NCBI GenBank assembly: GCA_963781215.1
Contig: CAWAFE010000059.1
Span: 62,001 to 126,000 of the forward strand
Source: AP-15 sp963781215
Lineage (GTDB): Bacteria > Pseudomonadota > Alphaproteobacteria > ATCC43930 > CGMCC-115725
Length of the DNA stretch: 64,000 nucleotides
Direction: 5' to 3'
The first letter of the stretch is position 1, and each line of letters begins with the position of its first letter. The notes beneath the pieces were generated by a model, which saw only the letters and a list, made by a program, of their open reading frames with translations, had not been told where the DNA came from and did no database searches. The position numbers and the translations under genes were made by a program. Positions 45,614 through 53,993 of the stretch are shown here, in pieces.

Positions 45614-46345
45614 GTGGCGGCTGAACATTCACCTCTCGAACAGTTCAGGATCGAGCGGATCATTCCGATCCATATCGGCTCGGTCGACATCTCCTATACG
45701 AACTCGGCCCTGATGATGACGATCGCAGTCGTGCTGGCGACGGTGCTCCTGGTCGGCGCCACGGCGCGCGCCGCACTCGTCCCCGGCCGAGTGCAATCGG
45801 TCGCCGAGCTCCTTTACGAGTTTGTGGCCGGCATGGTGCGCGAGAACGTCGGCGACGAGGGGCGCAAATACTTTCCGCTGGTCTTTTCGATCTTCATGTT
45901 CATCCTGTTCGGCAATCTGCTCGGGTTGATCCCGTACAGCTTCAACTTCACCGGCCAGATCGTCGTCACCTTTGCCCTGGCGCTGTTCGTGTTCGCGATG
46001 GTGACGATCATCGCCTTCATCCGCCACGGCATCCGTTTCTTCACGTTTTTCTTCCCACCGGGCGCGCCGGTGGTGATGGCGCCGCTCCTGGTCCCGATCG
46101 AGATCATCTCTTACCTGACGCGGCCGGTGAGCCTCAGCCTGCGGCTATTCGCCAATATGCTGGCCGGGCACACGATGATCGCCGTCTTCGCCGGGTTCAC
46201 CGTGGCGCTGGGCCTGTTCGGCTTTCTGCCGCTGACCTTCAACGTCGCGCTGATCGCCCTCGAAGTCGTGATCAACATCCTGCAGGCCTATGTGTTCGCG
46301 ATCCTGACCTGCCTCTATCTGAGCGACGCCATCCACTTGCACTGA
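45614..46345 (+). CDS. atpB: ATP synthase F0 subunit a
   Basis: 243 aa, from a GTG at 45614. Subunit a forms the half-channels for protons beside the c-ring. The key arginine is in the SLSLRLFANMLAGH helix near residue 178, preceded by several membrane spans (FPLVFSIFMFILFGNLLGLIP). The N-terminus PLEQFRIERIIPIHIG is typical of alphaproteobacteria. Confidence 0.96.
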   Translation: MAAEHSPLEQFRIERIIPIHIGSVDISYTNSALMMTIAVVLATVLLVGATARAALVPGRVQSVAELLYEFVAGMVRENVGDEGRKYFPLVFSIFMFILFGNLLGLIPYSFNFTGQIVVTFALALFVFAMVTIIAFIRHGIRFFTFFFPPGAPVVMAPLLVPIEIISYLTRPVSLSLRLFANMLAGHTMIAVFAGFTVALGLFGFLPLTFNVALIALEVVINILQAYVFAILTCLYLSDAIHLH

Positions 46346-46405
46346 CCGGCCGGCTGCCGCAGGCCACATTCCACTGACCCTACTCTTTCGGAAAGGACGG
46401 ATACG

Positions 46406-46633
46406 ATGGACCCAACCTCCGCCAAGATGATCGGCGCCGGCCTAGCGGCAATCGCGCTGGCCGGCGTCGGCGTCGGCATCGGCAATGTGTTCAGCGCCCT
46501 GGTGACCTCGATCGCACGCAACCCCGCCGCCCGCGACCAGGTCTTCGGCATCGGCATGCTGGGCTTTGCGCTGACCGAGGCGGTGGCGTTTTACGCGCTG
46601 ATCATCTCGCTGTTGCTGCTGTTCGTGCTCTGA
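46406..46633 (+). CDS. atpE: ATP synthase F0 subunit c
   Basis: 75 aa, two membrane helices joined by the polar loop SIARNPAARDQVF. The proton-binding carboxylate is the Glu in GFALTEAVAFYAL. GGAAAGGAC precedes the ATG. The absence of the Na+-type QxxE pattern suggests a proton-driven ring. Confidence 0.96.
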   Translation: MDPTSAKMIGAGLAAIALAGVGVGIGNVFSALVTSIARNPAARDQVFGIGMLGFALTEAVAFYALIISLLLLFVL

Positions 46634-46651
46634 CCCCGGCACGCCGCCGCG

Positions 46652-47146
46652 ATGCCGCAACTCGAAGTCGCCACCTTCGTGCCGCAGCTGTTCTGGCTGG
46701 CGGTCACTTTCATCGTCATGCTGATCCTGATGAAGACGGTGGCATTGCCACGCGTCGGTGCGGCAATCGAGGCGCGGCGCCATCGCCTCGACGACGATCT
46801 CGCCAACGCGGCCCGGATCAAGTCGGAGGCCGACGCGGCGCTGGCCACCTATGAGAAGTCGCTGGCGGACGCACGCGCCAAGGCGCAGGCGACGATGAAG
46901 GAAACCTCCGACCGGCTCGCCGCCGAGGCGGCCGAGCGGCAGCGCCAGCTCAGCCTGTCGCTCGCCGAGCACACCGCGGCGGCCGAGCGGCAGATCGTCG
47001 CGGCCAAGGAGCGCGCGGTCGCCGACATCCGCGGCATCGCCGCCGAGGCCGCCGCCTCGGTTGCGGCCAAGCTCATCGGCGCGGCGGTCGATCCGGGCCG
47101 CATCGAGGCGGCGGTCGAGGCCGTGATGGTGGCGCGGCGGGCGTGA
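46652..47146 (+). CDS. ATP synthase F0 subunit b'
   Basis: 164 aa. One N-terminal membrane helix (QLFWLAVTFIVMLILM) then a long charged coiled coil (LANAARIKSEADAALATYEKSLADARAKAQ). It is the first of two b-type genes, as in photosynthetic and many other alphaproteobacteria, where b and b' form the peripheral stalk heterodimer. Its stop overlaps the start of the next gene. Confidence 0.93.
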   Translation: MPQLEVATFVPQLFWLAVTFIVMLILMKTVALPRVGAAIEARRHRLDDDLANAARIKSEADAALATYEKSLADARAKAQATMKETSDRLAAEAAERQRQLSLSLAEHTAAAERQIVAAKERAVADIRGIAAEAAASVAAKLIGAAVDPGRIEAAVEAVMVARRA

Positions 47147-47637
47147 TGGCGCATCTCTTCGCCGACCCGGAATTCTGGGTGTTTGTTGCCTTTGTCGTGT
47201 TTGTTGGCCTGATTTGGATCCCAGCTCGGAAAATGGTGGCGGGCGGGCTCGACAACCGCGCTGCGCGTATCCGGGAAGAGCTCGAAACCGCGCGCGACCT
47301 GCGCGAGGAGGCGCAGCGGACGCTCGCCATGTATCAGGCAAAGGAGCGCGAGGCCGCGGCCGAGGCCCGGCAGATCATCGCCCACGCCACGGCGGAGGCC
47401 GAGCGCATCGCCGCCCAGTCGGCGCGCGACCTCGAAGAATCCCTGGAGCGGCGCCGACAGCTGGCCGAGGAGCGAATCGCGCAGGAGGAGGCCAAGGCGC
47501 TCTTGGAGATCCGTCGGGCCGCCGTTGATATCGCGATCGCCGCCGCCCGCCGGGTCATCCAATCCGAGCTCGACGAAGAGCGCGGTGCCGCACTGATCGA
47601 TCAGGCCATCGCCGCCCTGCCGCAGCAGCTGCAATAG
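47146..47637 (+). CDS. atpF: ATP synthase F0 subunit b
   Basis: 163 aa from the ATG at 47146, overlapping the previous stop by one base; a GTG at 47143 is also in frame. Membrane helix FWVFVAFVVFVGLIWIP near the N-terminus, then coiled coil (RIREELETARDLREEAQRTLAMYQ). Peripheral stalk partner of b'. F1 genes are not here; in alphaproteobacteria they form a separate cluster. Confidence 0.95.
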   Translation: MAHLFADPEFWVFVAFVVFVGLIWIPARKMVAGGLDNRAARIREELETARDLREEAQRTLAMYQAKEREAAAEARQIIAHATAEAERIAAQSARDLEESLERRRQLAEERIAQEEAKALLEIRRAAVDIAIAAARRVIQSELDEERGAALIDQAIAALPQQLQ

Positions 47638-47779
47638 CCGCCCCGGGGCCGCGACTGACCGAGGCCGGCCGCTCGCCCTCGCTTCATCGAGATTGCGTCG
47701 TCGCTCCGCGCCTCGCAACGCCGGGCCGACCATCCCAGTCGGCCCACCGCCCGGCGTATGGGGGATAAAGCCGAGCGGA

Positions 47780-48091
47780 TTATCCTGCCCCGGTCGCGCC
47801 GCCGAATGCGAGCAGCAGGCGGGTCACGTCGTCATCGTGCTCGGCCGGCGGTGCGGCGCGGCCGGTGATCCAATCCCATAAATCGGCGTCGGCGCATTCG
47901 AGCAAGGCCTCGTAGCGATCGAGCTGATCGGCGTCGAACCCGGCGAGGTGAGCTTCGGCAAAGCGGCCGAGGATCAAATCGCTTTCCCGCGTCCCGCGAT
48001 GCCAGGACCGGAACAATAGCCGCTTGCGGCGAATGTCAGGGGGTGGGGCCACTCGGTGCTCTTGGCGGTAGGCGGGGCGAGATATAGACAT
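47780..48091 (-). CDS. sdhE: SdhE-like FAD assembly factor (DUF339)
   Basis: 103 aa from the ATG at 48091; the frame is open to 48250, but that runs through recG. The motif RRKRLLFRSWHRGTRESDLILGRF with the conserved RxxRG-type core, then ADLWDWITGR, identify the SdhE/SDH5 family that promotes covalent flavinylation of succinate dehydrogenase. Only 5 bp separate its start codon from the divergent recG start, as is common in this class. Confidence 0.92.
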   Translation of the reverse strand: MSISRPAYRQEHRVAPPPDIRRKRLLFRSWHRGTRESDLILGRFAEAHLAGFDADQLDRYEALLECADADLWDWITGRAAPPAEHDDDVTRLLLAFGGATGAG

Positions 48092-48096
48092 CTTTC

Positions 48097-49728
48097 GTGC
48101 GCCCCGCCATCCTCGACAGGCTCTTCGCGCCGGTGACGGCGCTCTCCGGCATCGGGCCGCAGCTGGCGAAACTGTTCGAGCGCCTGGCCGGCCCGCTGGT
48201 CGTCGACCTTGTCTGGCATCTGCCGAGCGGTATTGTCGACCGCCGCGCATCGCCGCCTATCCGCGAAATCGAGCACGAGCAGACCGTCACAATCCGGGTG
48301 CGGGTCGAGGCGCACGAGCCCGGCGGCGGGCGGCGGCCCTACCGGATATTCTGCACCGACGGCACCGGGACGCTGACCCTCGTCTATTTCAACGTCAAGA
48401 GCGACTATCTCGTGCGCCTATTGCCGATCGGGGCCGAGCGCATCGTCAGCGGCCGGGTCGAGTACTACGGCCATGCGCCGCAGATGGCACATCCGGATCT
48501 GGTATTGCGTCCCGACGAGCTCGACCGCTTGAAGCCGATCGAGCCGGTCTACCCGCTGACCCAGGGGCTCGCTCCGCGCATCGTGCAAAAGACGGTGGAG
48601 GCCGCCCTCGACCGGGCGCCGACGCTGCCCGAGTGGATCGACCCGAGCCTGTGCCGGCAGCGCCAATGGCCGGCATGGGGCGCGGCGGTGCGGCTCGTCC
48701 ATGCCCCGGCCGCGCCGACCGATCTGTTGCCTAGCCATCCGGCGCGCGAACGGCTCGCCTATGACGAGGTCTTCGCCAGCCAGCTGGCGGTGGCGCTGGT
48801 CCGCGCGCGGCGCCATCGGCTGAAGGGAAGGGCGCTCGCCGGGACGGGTGCCTTGACCGGGCCCGCCGAGGCGGGGTTCGGCTTTGCGCTGACCGGGGCC
48901 CAGCGTCTCGCCATCGCCGAGATCGCCGCCGAGATGGCGCAGCCCCGGCGGATGATGCGGCTGTTGCAGGGCGATGTTGGCAGCGGCAAGACCGTGGTCG
49001 CGTTGACCGCGATGCTGATTGCGGTCGAGAGCGGCGGCCAGGCGGCGCTGATGGCGCCGACCGAGCTGCTGGCGCGCCAGCACCATGCGACGTTGCAGCG
49101 CCACGCCGCTCATGCCGGGGTCGAGATCGGCCTCCTCACCGGGCGCGAGAAGGGCCGCGCGCGCGCCTCGATGCTGGCGAGCCTCGCCTCCGGCCTGACC
49201 CCGATCGTGGTCGGGACCCACGCGCTGATCCAGCCCGATGTCGCGTTCCGCGACCTCGCCCTCGTCGTCATCGACGAGCAGCACCGCTTCGGGGTCGAGC
49301 AGCGCTTGGCATTGACCGCCAAAGGCCGCGACGCCGACACCTTGCTGATGAGTGCGACGCCGATCCCGCGCACATTGATGATGACCGCCTATGGCGACCT
49401 CGACGTGTCGCGGCTGACCGAGAAGCCGCCGGGCCGGCGCCCGGTCGACACCCGAACGGTAGCGATCGAGCGGTTCGACGAAGTCGTGGCGGCTGTCGGC
49501 CGCGCCTTGGCGCAGGGGGCCAAGGCCTACTGGATCTGTCCGATGGTCGAGGAATCCGAGGCGGCCGACCTCGCCGCCGCGCGCGAGCGCTACGAAGCCT
49601 TGGCGCCGCTGTTGCCGGGCCGCGTCGGCCTCGTCCACGGCCGCATGAAAGCCGAGGAGAAGGACCGGGCGATGGCCGGTTTCGCCGATGGCGGCGACCG
49701 ATCTCTTGGTGGCGACGACGGTCGTTGA
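48097..49728 (+). CDS. recG: RecG ATP-dependent DNA helicase, main part (frameshifted near its end)
   Basis: Starts at the GTG at 48097 (MRPAILDRLFAPVTALSGIG). Wedge domain in the first 200 residues, then helicase motifs: Walker A GDVGSGKT, PTELLARQHH, VIDEQHRFG, LLMSATPIPRTL, LVHGRMKAEEKD. At about 49692 an extra G (GATGGCGGCGACC) and at about 49750 an extra A (CCCTCGAGCGACG) disrupt the frame; the corrected text GATDLLVATTVVEVGVDVPSAT joins the next entry. RecG rescues stalled forks. Two errors 60 bases apart in such a conserved motif suggest poor sequence here. Confidence 0.92.
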   Translation: MRPAILDRLFAPVTALSGIGPQLAKLFERLAGPLVVDLVWHLPSGIVDRRASPPIREIEHEQTVTIRVRVEAHEPGGGRRPYRIFCTDGTGTLTLVYFNVKSDYLVRLLPIGAERIVSGRVEYYGHAPQMAHPDLVLRPDELDRLKPIEPVYPLTQGLAPRIVQKTVEAALDRAPTLPEWIDPSLCRQRQWPAWGAAVRLVHAPAAPTDLLPSHPARERLAYDEVFASQLAVALVRARRHRLKGRALAGTGALTGPAEAGFGFALTGAQRLAIAEIAAEMAQPRRMMRLLQGDVGSGKTVVALTAMLIAVESGGQAALMAPTELLARQHHATLQRHAAHAGVEIGLLTGREKGRARASMLASLASGLTPIVVGTHALIQPDVAFRDLALVVIDEQHRFGVEQRLALTAKGRDADTLLMSATPIPRTLMMTAYGDLDVSRLTEKPPGRRPVDTRTVAIERFDEVVAAVGRALAQGAKAYWICPMVEESEAADLAAARERYEALAPLLPGRVGLVHGRMKAEEKDRAMAGFADGGDRSLGGDDGR

Positions 49729-50177
49729 GGTCGGGGTCGACGTGCCCTCGAGCGACGGTCATGGTCATCGAGCACGCCGAGCGCTTTGGCCTCGCCCAAT
49801 TGCACCAGTTGCGCGGCCGCATCGGCCGCGGCGACCAGGCCTCGACCTGCCTGCTCTTGTACCAGTCACCCCTCAACGAGGTGGCCCGTCGGCGCTTGCA
49901 AATCCTGCGCGAGACCGAGGACGGCTTCCGCATCGCCGAGGAGGATCTGCGGCTGCGCGGCGCCGGCGAGGTGCTCGGCACCCGCCAGAGCGGCTTGCCC
50001 ACCCTTCGCCTCGCCGACCTCGCCACCCACGCCGACCTGATCGCGACCGCCCACGACGACGCCCGCCTGGTATTGGAGCGCGACCCGCATCTCGAAACCG
50101 AGCGTGGCCAGGCCCTGCGTACCCTCCTCTACCTCTTCCGCCGCGACGAAGCGGTGCAGTACCTGCGCGCGGGTTGA
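49725..50177 (+). CDS. recG: RecG helicase, C-terminal part (frameshifted)
   Basis: Correct-frame continuation of recG. It holds motif VI (HQLRGRIGRGDQASTCLL) and the C-terminal GAGEVLGTRQSGLPTLRLADL region, with sense reading from about 49755. The joined protein would be about 692 aa, normal for RecG. The stop lies 80 bp before the CHAT gene. Confidence 0.88.
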   Translation: MRSGSTCPRATVMVIEHAERFGLAQLHQLRGRIGRGDQASTCLLLYQSPLNEVARRRLQILRETEDGFRIAEEDLRLRGAGEVLGTRQSGLPTLRLADLATHADLIATAHDDARLVLERDPHLETERGQALRTLLYLFRRDEAVQYLRAG

Positions 50178-50258
50178 CCCCGCCGGTTGCGATCCGCGGT
50201 GTTGCGCCGCATGCTGCAGATCAACCAGAGAATATTGCCGCCAAGGCGCGGAGGCCCA

Positions 50259-52775
50259 ATGCTCAGCGCGCGGATCGAGTTGCGGGGAGAAGAGCTGTTC
50301 TGCGCCGATGCCGCCGAGGGCGGCGCGTCGTCGGTGAAGCCGCTGTCACCCGAGGCGCTCGCACGCCTGCGCGGCTGGGCCGAGCGCTACGACAGGGCGG
50401 TGCGCATCGGCGCGCCGGAGCCATTGGTCGAGATCGGCCGCGACATCGCGGCTTTTCTCGACGATGGCGACCGCTGGCTCGACCGGGTTCTCGGCGGGAC
50501 CGGCGAGATTGCGCTCGAGATCGCGGTGCCGGGCAGGCCGGAAGAGCGGGAGCGGCTCCTTCTCGACGTGCCGTGGGAATTGCTGGCGCCGAACGGCATC
50601 TTTCTCGCCGCCGACAATGAGCGGCTGTTCCGGGTCGCCCGCCGCCTTGGCGGAACCAGCGAGCGAGGGACGCCGGCCTACCGCGATCTGGCGCTGCTGT
50701 TCATGGCGGCCGAAGTCGAGGGGCAGGGCACCTTGAATTACGAGCAGGAGGAGGCAGCGATCCTGCAGGCGACCCGGTCTCTGGCGCTTAATCTGAGCGT
50801 CGAGGAGAGCGGCGCTGTCGAATTCCTCGGGGAGCGGATCGCCGGGCACGGGCCGTTCGAGGCGCTTCACCTCTCCTGTCATGGGGATATCGTCAAGGGC
50901 GATCCTGTCCTGCTCCTCGAAAAGCCGGAAGGAGGCGGGGATCTGGCGGGCATCGCAGCACTCTCCAGGGCTCTCGGCGAGGAGGGCAGGAAACCGGATC
51001 TGGTCTTCCTGTCGGCGTGTCGGACCGGGGAGCACGGCGCCGCGGCCTCCTCGTTTGTCCAGTCGCTGGTCCGCTCCGGCGTGCATAACGCGATCGGCTG
51101 GGACGGATCGGTCAACGACTCGGATGCCATCGCCTTTGCCCAAATCTTCTACGAGGAATTGGCACGGGGAAATTCGGTCGACTATGCCGCGGCCCGCGCG
51201 CGGGGAGCGCTGTTGCGCGTGCATCTCGCCGAGCCGCCGCGCGGACGCCATTGGCATCTGGCGCGGGTCTATGCCGGCGCGCGGGGCGGCGGCCCGCTCT
51301 GCGATATGCGCAAGCCGCGTCGCGCTTTCAGCAGAGACGCCGGATACAAGGAATTTCTCGATATCAAGCAGCGGCGCGTGCCGGTGGCGACGGCGGCGGA
51401 GTTTGTCGGCCGCCGCCGGCAGGCCCAGCGCATCCTGCGCGCTTTCCGCGATCGCGAGCACGCCGGCGTTTTGATCCATGGCATCGGGAGCCAAGGCAAG
51501 TCGAGCCTCGCCGCCCGTATCGCCAACCGCATGCCTGGCCACGATACCGTCGTCGTCTTTGGACGCTACGACGCGCTCGCGGTGTTCGAGGCTTTGCGCG
51601 GCGCGTTGCCGCCACGGCTGCAAGGCGATTTTGACAGGAATTGGCGCCAGCAGGTAACGAATGACGCCTCGGCGCTGCAAACAGCATTGCTGGACATGCT
51701 GGAAGGACCCTTCCGCGCCGCCGATCCGGCGACCAGGGCAAAGCCGATCCTTTTGATCGTCGACGATCTGGAGCAGATTCTGGAGACGCCGAAACCGGGC
51801 GAGACGGCGACGCCGGTCAAGACCGCGTACAGCGTCGCCCTCGCTTCGATCATTGCCGCCTTCCGCGACGCCGACACCGAATCGCGGCTGCTGGTGACCA
51901 GCCGTTACACCTTCGCGCTGACCGACGCGCAGGGCGACGACCTCGCCGCGCGTCTGGTCGGCCGTGCAACTGCCGCCGATGGACGAGACCCAGCGCGACA
52001 AGCAGATGCGCGCCGCGGCATGGCTGGCGGGAGCCGAAGCGTCATCGAGTGCCGGCGCGAGCGAGACCCGCGCCGCGCTGGAAAGCCGCATCAAGGAGGC
52101 GGCGGGCGGCAACCCCGGCCTTCAGGCGATCCTGTCCCGGCCGTTGCTGGCGGGCGAGATCGAGGCGGCGACGCGCGCCGTCGCGGCGGTCGAGGCGTAT
52201 CGCCAATCGGGCAAGGTGCCGGAGGAGGCGAGCGCCGCCGCCGAATTCTTCGAGCACGTCTCGCTGACTGCGTTCAAGGACATGCTGACCCCGCAGGAGA
52301 CAACGCAGCTTCGCGCCGCGAGTTTGTTCTCGCTCCCGGTGCCGCGCGCGGTCCTGGTGGCCGCGGGCAGAGCGGCTTCGGTCCCCGAACCGGGGCGGGC
52401 GATCGACCGGTTGCAAGGCCTCGGGCTGATCGACCATTACTTCTCGCCGGGAAACGCCGACGAGGCCGCGATCAACCCGCTGGCGCGCCCGCTCGTTCCG
52501 GCATTGACCGAGGCCGAGACGGCGCAGTTCGCGGAGGCGGCCGATTACGCCTCTTTACGCCGCTTGGAAAGATGCGGATGGCGCGTTGCCGGTCGGACCG
52601 TCGGGGGCTGGAAGCGGCGCGGCTCGCTTTGCTCGGGAACGCGCCGCCCGAGATCGTCAATGCTGCCGCCCTGGCAGGGGCATGCTTCCTGTTCAATCGT
52701 CGCAGTTCGATGCGCCGAGGGGCGCTGGACCTCGTCACTGTCGGCCTTGACCGCGCTGGATCACGCCGGCGCTGA
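50259..52775 (+). CDS. CHAT protease-STAND NTPase, N-terminal part of a giant signalling protein
   Basis: Starts at the ATG at 50259 with GCGGAGG upstream. Residues 1-100 are unassigned; 110-370 are a CHAT caspase-like domain with the His-Cys dyad His208 in LSCHGD and Cys254 in FLSACRTGE. After a linker, an AP-ATPase/STAND-type NTPase follows: Walker A GIGSQGKSS (Lys414), Walker B LLIVDDLEQ (Asp502) and LLVTSR. An extra C near 51962 ends the meaningful frame at about residue 567; the open frame runs on to 52775 but mostly as shadow. Downstream pieces (next entries) add TPRs and an alpha/beta hydrolase. CHAT proteins are proteases that cut partners or themselves on signal. Immune, death or signalling roles are inference. 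Confidence 0.85.
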   Translation: MLSARIELRGEELFCADAAEGGASSVKPLSPEALARLRGWAERYDRAVRIGAPEPLVEIGRDIAAFLDDGDRWLDRVLGGTGEIALEIAVPGRPEERERLLLDVPWELLAPNGIFLAADNERLFRVARRLGGTSERGTPAYRDLALLFMAAEVEGQGTLNYEQEEAAILQATRSLALNLSVEESGAVEFLGERIAGHGPFEALHLSCHGDIVKGDPVLLLEKPEGGGDLAGIAALSRALGEEGRKPDLVFLSACRTGEHGAAASSFVQSLVRSGVHNAIGWDGSVNDSDAIAFAQIFYEELARGNSVDYAAARARGALLRVHLAEPPRGRHWHLARVYAGARGGGPLCDMRKPRRAFSRDAGYKEFLDIKQRRVPVATAAEFVGRRRQAQRILRAFRDREHAGVLIHGIGSQGKSSLAARIANRMPGHDTVVVFGRYDALAVFEALRGALPPRLQGDFDRNWRQQVTNDASALQTALLDMLEGPFRAADPATRAKPILLIVDDLEQILETPKPGETATPVKTAYSVALASIIAAFRDADTESRLLVTSRYTFALTDAQGDDLAARLVGRATAADGRDPARQADARRGMAGGSRSVIECRRERDPRRAGKPHQGGGGRQPRPSGDPVPAVAGGRDRGGDARRRGGRGVSPIGQGAGGGERRRRILRARLADCVQGHADPAGDNAASRREFVLAPGAARGPGGRGQSGFGPRTGAGDRPVARPRADRPLLLAGKRRRGRDQPAGAPARSGIDRGRDGAVRGGGRLRLFTPLGKMRMARCRSDRRGLEAARLALLGNAPPEIVNAAALAGACFLFNRRSSMRRGALDLVTVGLDRAGSRRR

Positions 52776-52968
52776 TCCGGATCTACATCTCTTGCGGCAT
52801 GGCGCGGATTGTGCCGAACGCTTGGGGCAGACGGAGCAGCAGGATATGCTGCTCGAGCGCGGCCTGCGGATCGAAGACGCCGATCCTCGGGCCCGCGCGA
52901 TGCTGCTTTCGCCAGTGCTTCGCGGCATATCCAAACCGGCGCAATCGACGCTGCGGAAAAGCTCCTGA
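51964..52968 (+). pseudogene. Middle segment of the CHAT-STAND-TPR protein, shattered by indels
   Basis: From 51964 the text VQLPPMDETQRDKQMRAAAWL to LVPALTEAETAQFAEAAD is the natural continuation of the NTPase (helical and winged regions of a STAND protein). Beyond about 52555, sense code hops between frames: AAWKDADGALPVG (frame 3), GLEAARLALLGNAPPEIVNAA (frame 1), ALDHAGADPDLHLLRHGADCAERLG (frame 2) and IQTGAIDAAEKLLKEAAEVF (frame 3). At least four further indels lie between 52555 and 52910. The helical hairpins near the end are degenerate TPRs leading into the perfect array. Confidence 0.7.
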
Positions 52969-53018
52969 AGGAAGCCGCAGAGGTCTTCAATTCACTCGGC
53001 GACGTGCGCTCGCGCGCC

Positions 53019-53993
53019 GTGACGATGGGCAAGATCGCCGACATCCTGCAGGCCCGCGGCCAACTCGACGAGGCGCTGAAGATCCGCACCGAGGAGGAGC
53101 TGCCGGTCTATGAGCGGCTCGGCGACGTGCGCTAGCGCGCCGTGACGATGGGCAAGATCGCCGACATCCTGCAGGCCCGCGGCCAACTCGACGAGGCGCT
53201 GAAGATCCGCACCGAGGAGGAGCTGCCGGTCTATGAGCGGCTCGGCGACGTGCGCTCGCGCGCCGTGACGATGGGCAAGATCGCCGACATCCTGCAGGCC
53301 CGCGGCCAACTCGACGAGGCGCTGAAGATCCGCAACGAGGAGGAGCTGCCGGTCTATGAGCGGCTCGGCGACGTGCGCTCGCGCGCCGTGACGATGGGCA
53401 AGATCGCCGACATCCTGCAGGCCCGCGGCCAACTCGACGAGGCGCTGAAGATCCGCAAGGAGGAGGAGCTGCCGGTCTATGAGCGGCTCGGCGACGTGCG
53501 CGAGCGCGCCGTGACGATGGGCAAGATCGCCGACATCCTGCAGGCCCGCGGCCAACTCGACGAGGCGCTGAAGATCCGCACCGAGGAGGAGCTGCCGGTC
53601 TATGAGCGGCTCGGCGACGTGCGCTCGCGCGCCGTGACGATGGGCAAGATCGCCGACATCCTGCAGGCCCGCGGCCAACTCGACGAGGCGCTGAAGATCC
53701 GCAAGGAGGAGGAGCTGCCGGTCTATGAGCGGCTCGGCGACGTGCGCTCGCGCGCCGTGACGATGGGCAAGATCGCCGACATCCTGCAGGCCCGCGGCCA
53801 ACTCGACGAGGCGCTGAGGATCCGCAAAGAGGAGGAGCTGCCGGTCTATGAGCGGCTCGGCGACGTGCGCTCGCGCGCCGTGACGATGGGCAAGATCGCC
53901 GACATCCTGCAGGCCCGCGGCCAACTCGACGAGGCGCTGAAGATCCGCACCGAGGAGGAGCTGCCGGTCTATGAGCGGCTCGGCGACGTGCGC
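53019..53993 (+). repeat. Eight tandem 123-bp repeats encoding 41-residue TPR units
   Basis: Unit starts (GTGACGATGGGCAAG) fall at 53019, 53142, 53265, 53388, 53511, 53634, 53757 and 53880, a constant 123-bp step. The units are nearly identical in DNA, including silent positions. Differences sit mainly in the codons after KIR (ACC, AAC, AAG), in one AGG for AAG, and at the unit junction (TCG, GAG or TAG). Each unit has the TPR pattern MGKIADILQARGQLDEAL then EEELPVYERLGD. The TAG at 53133-53135 is a single-base change from TCG that stops translation after the first unit. Confidence 0.95.

Noticed and set aside
53019..53993. Tandem repeat array considered as a CRISPR array
   Set aside because: Units are 123 bp with no variable spacers and encode a regular TPR in frame; no cas genes nearby.
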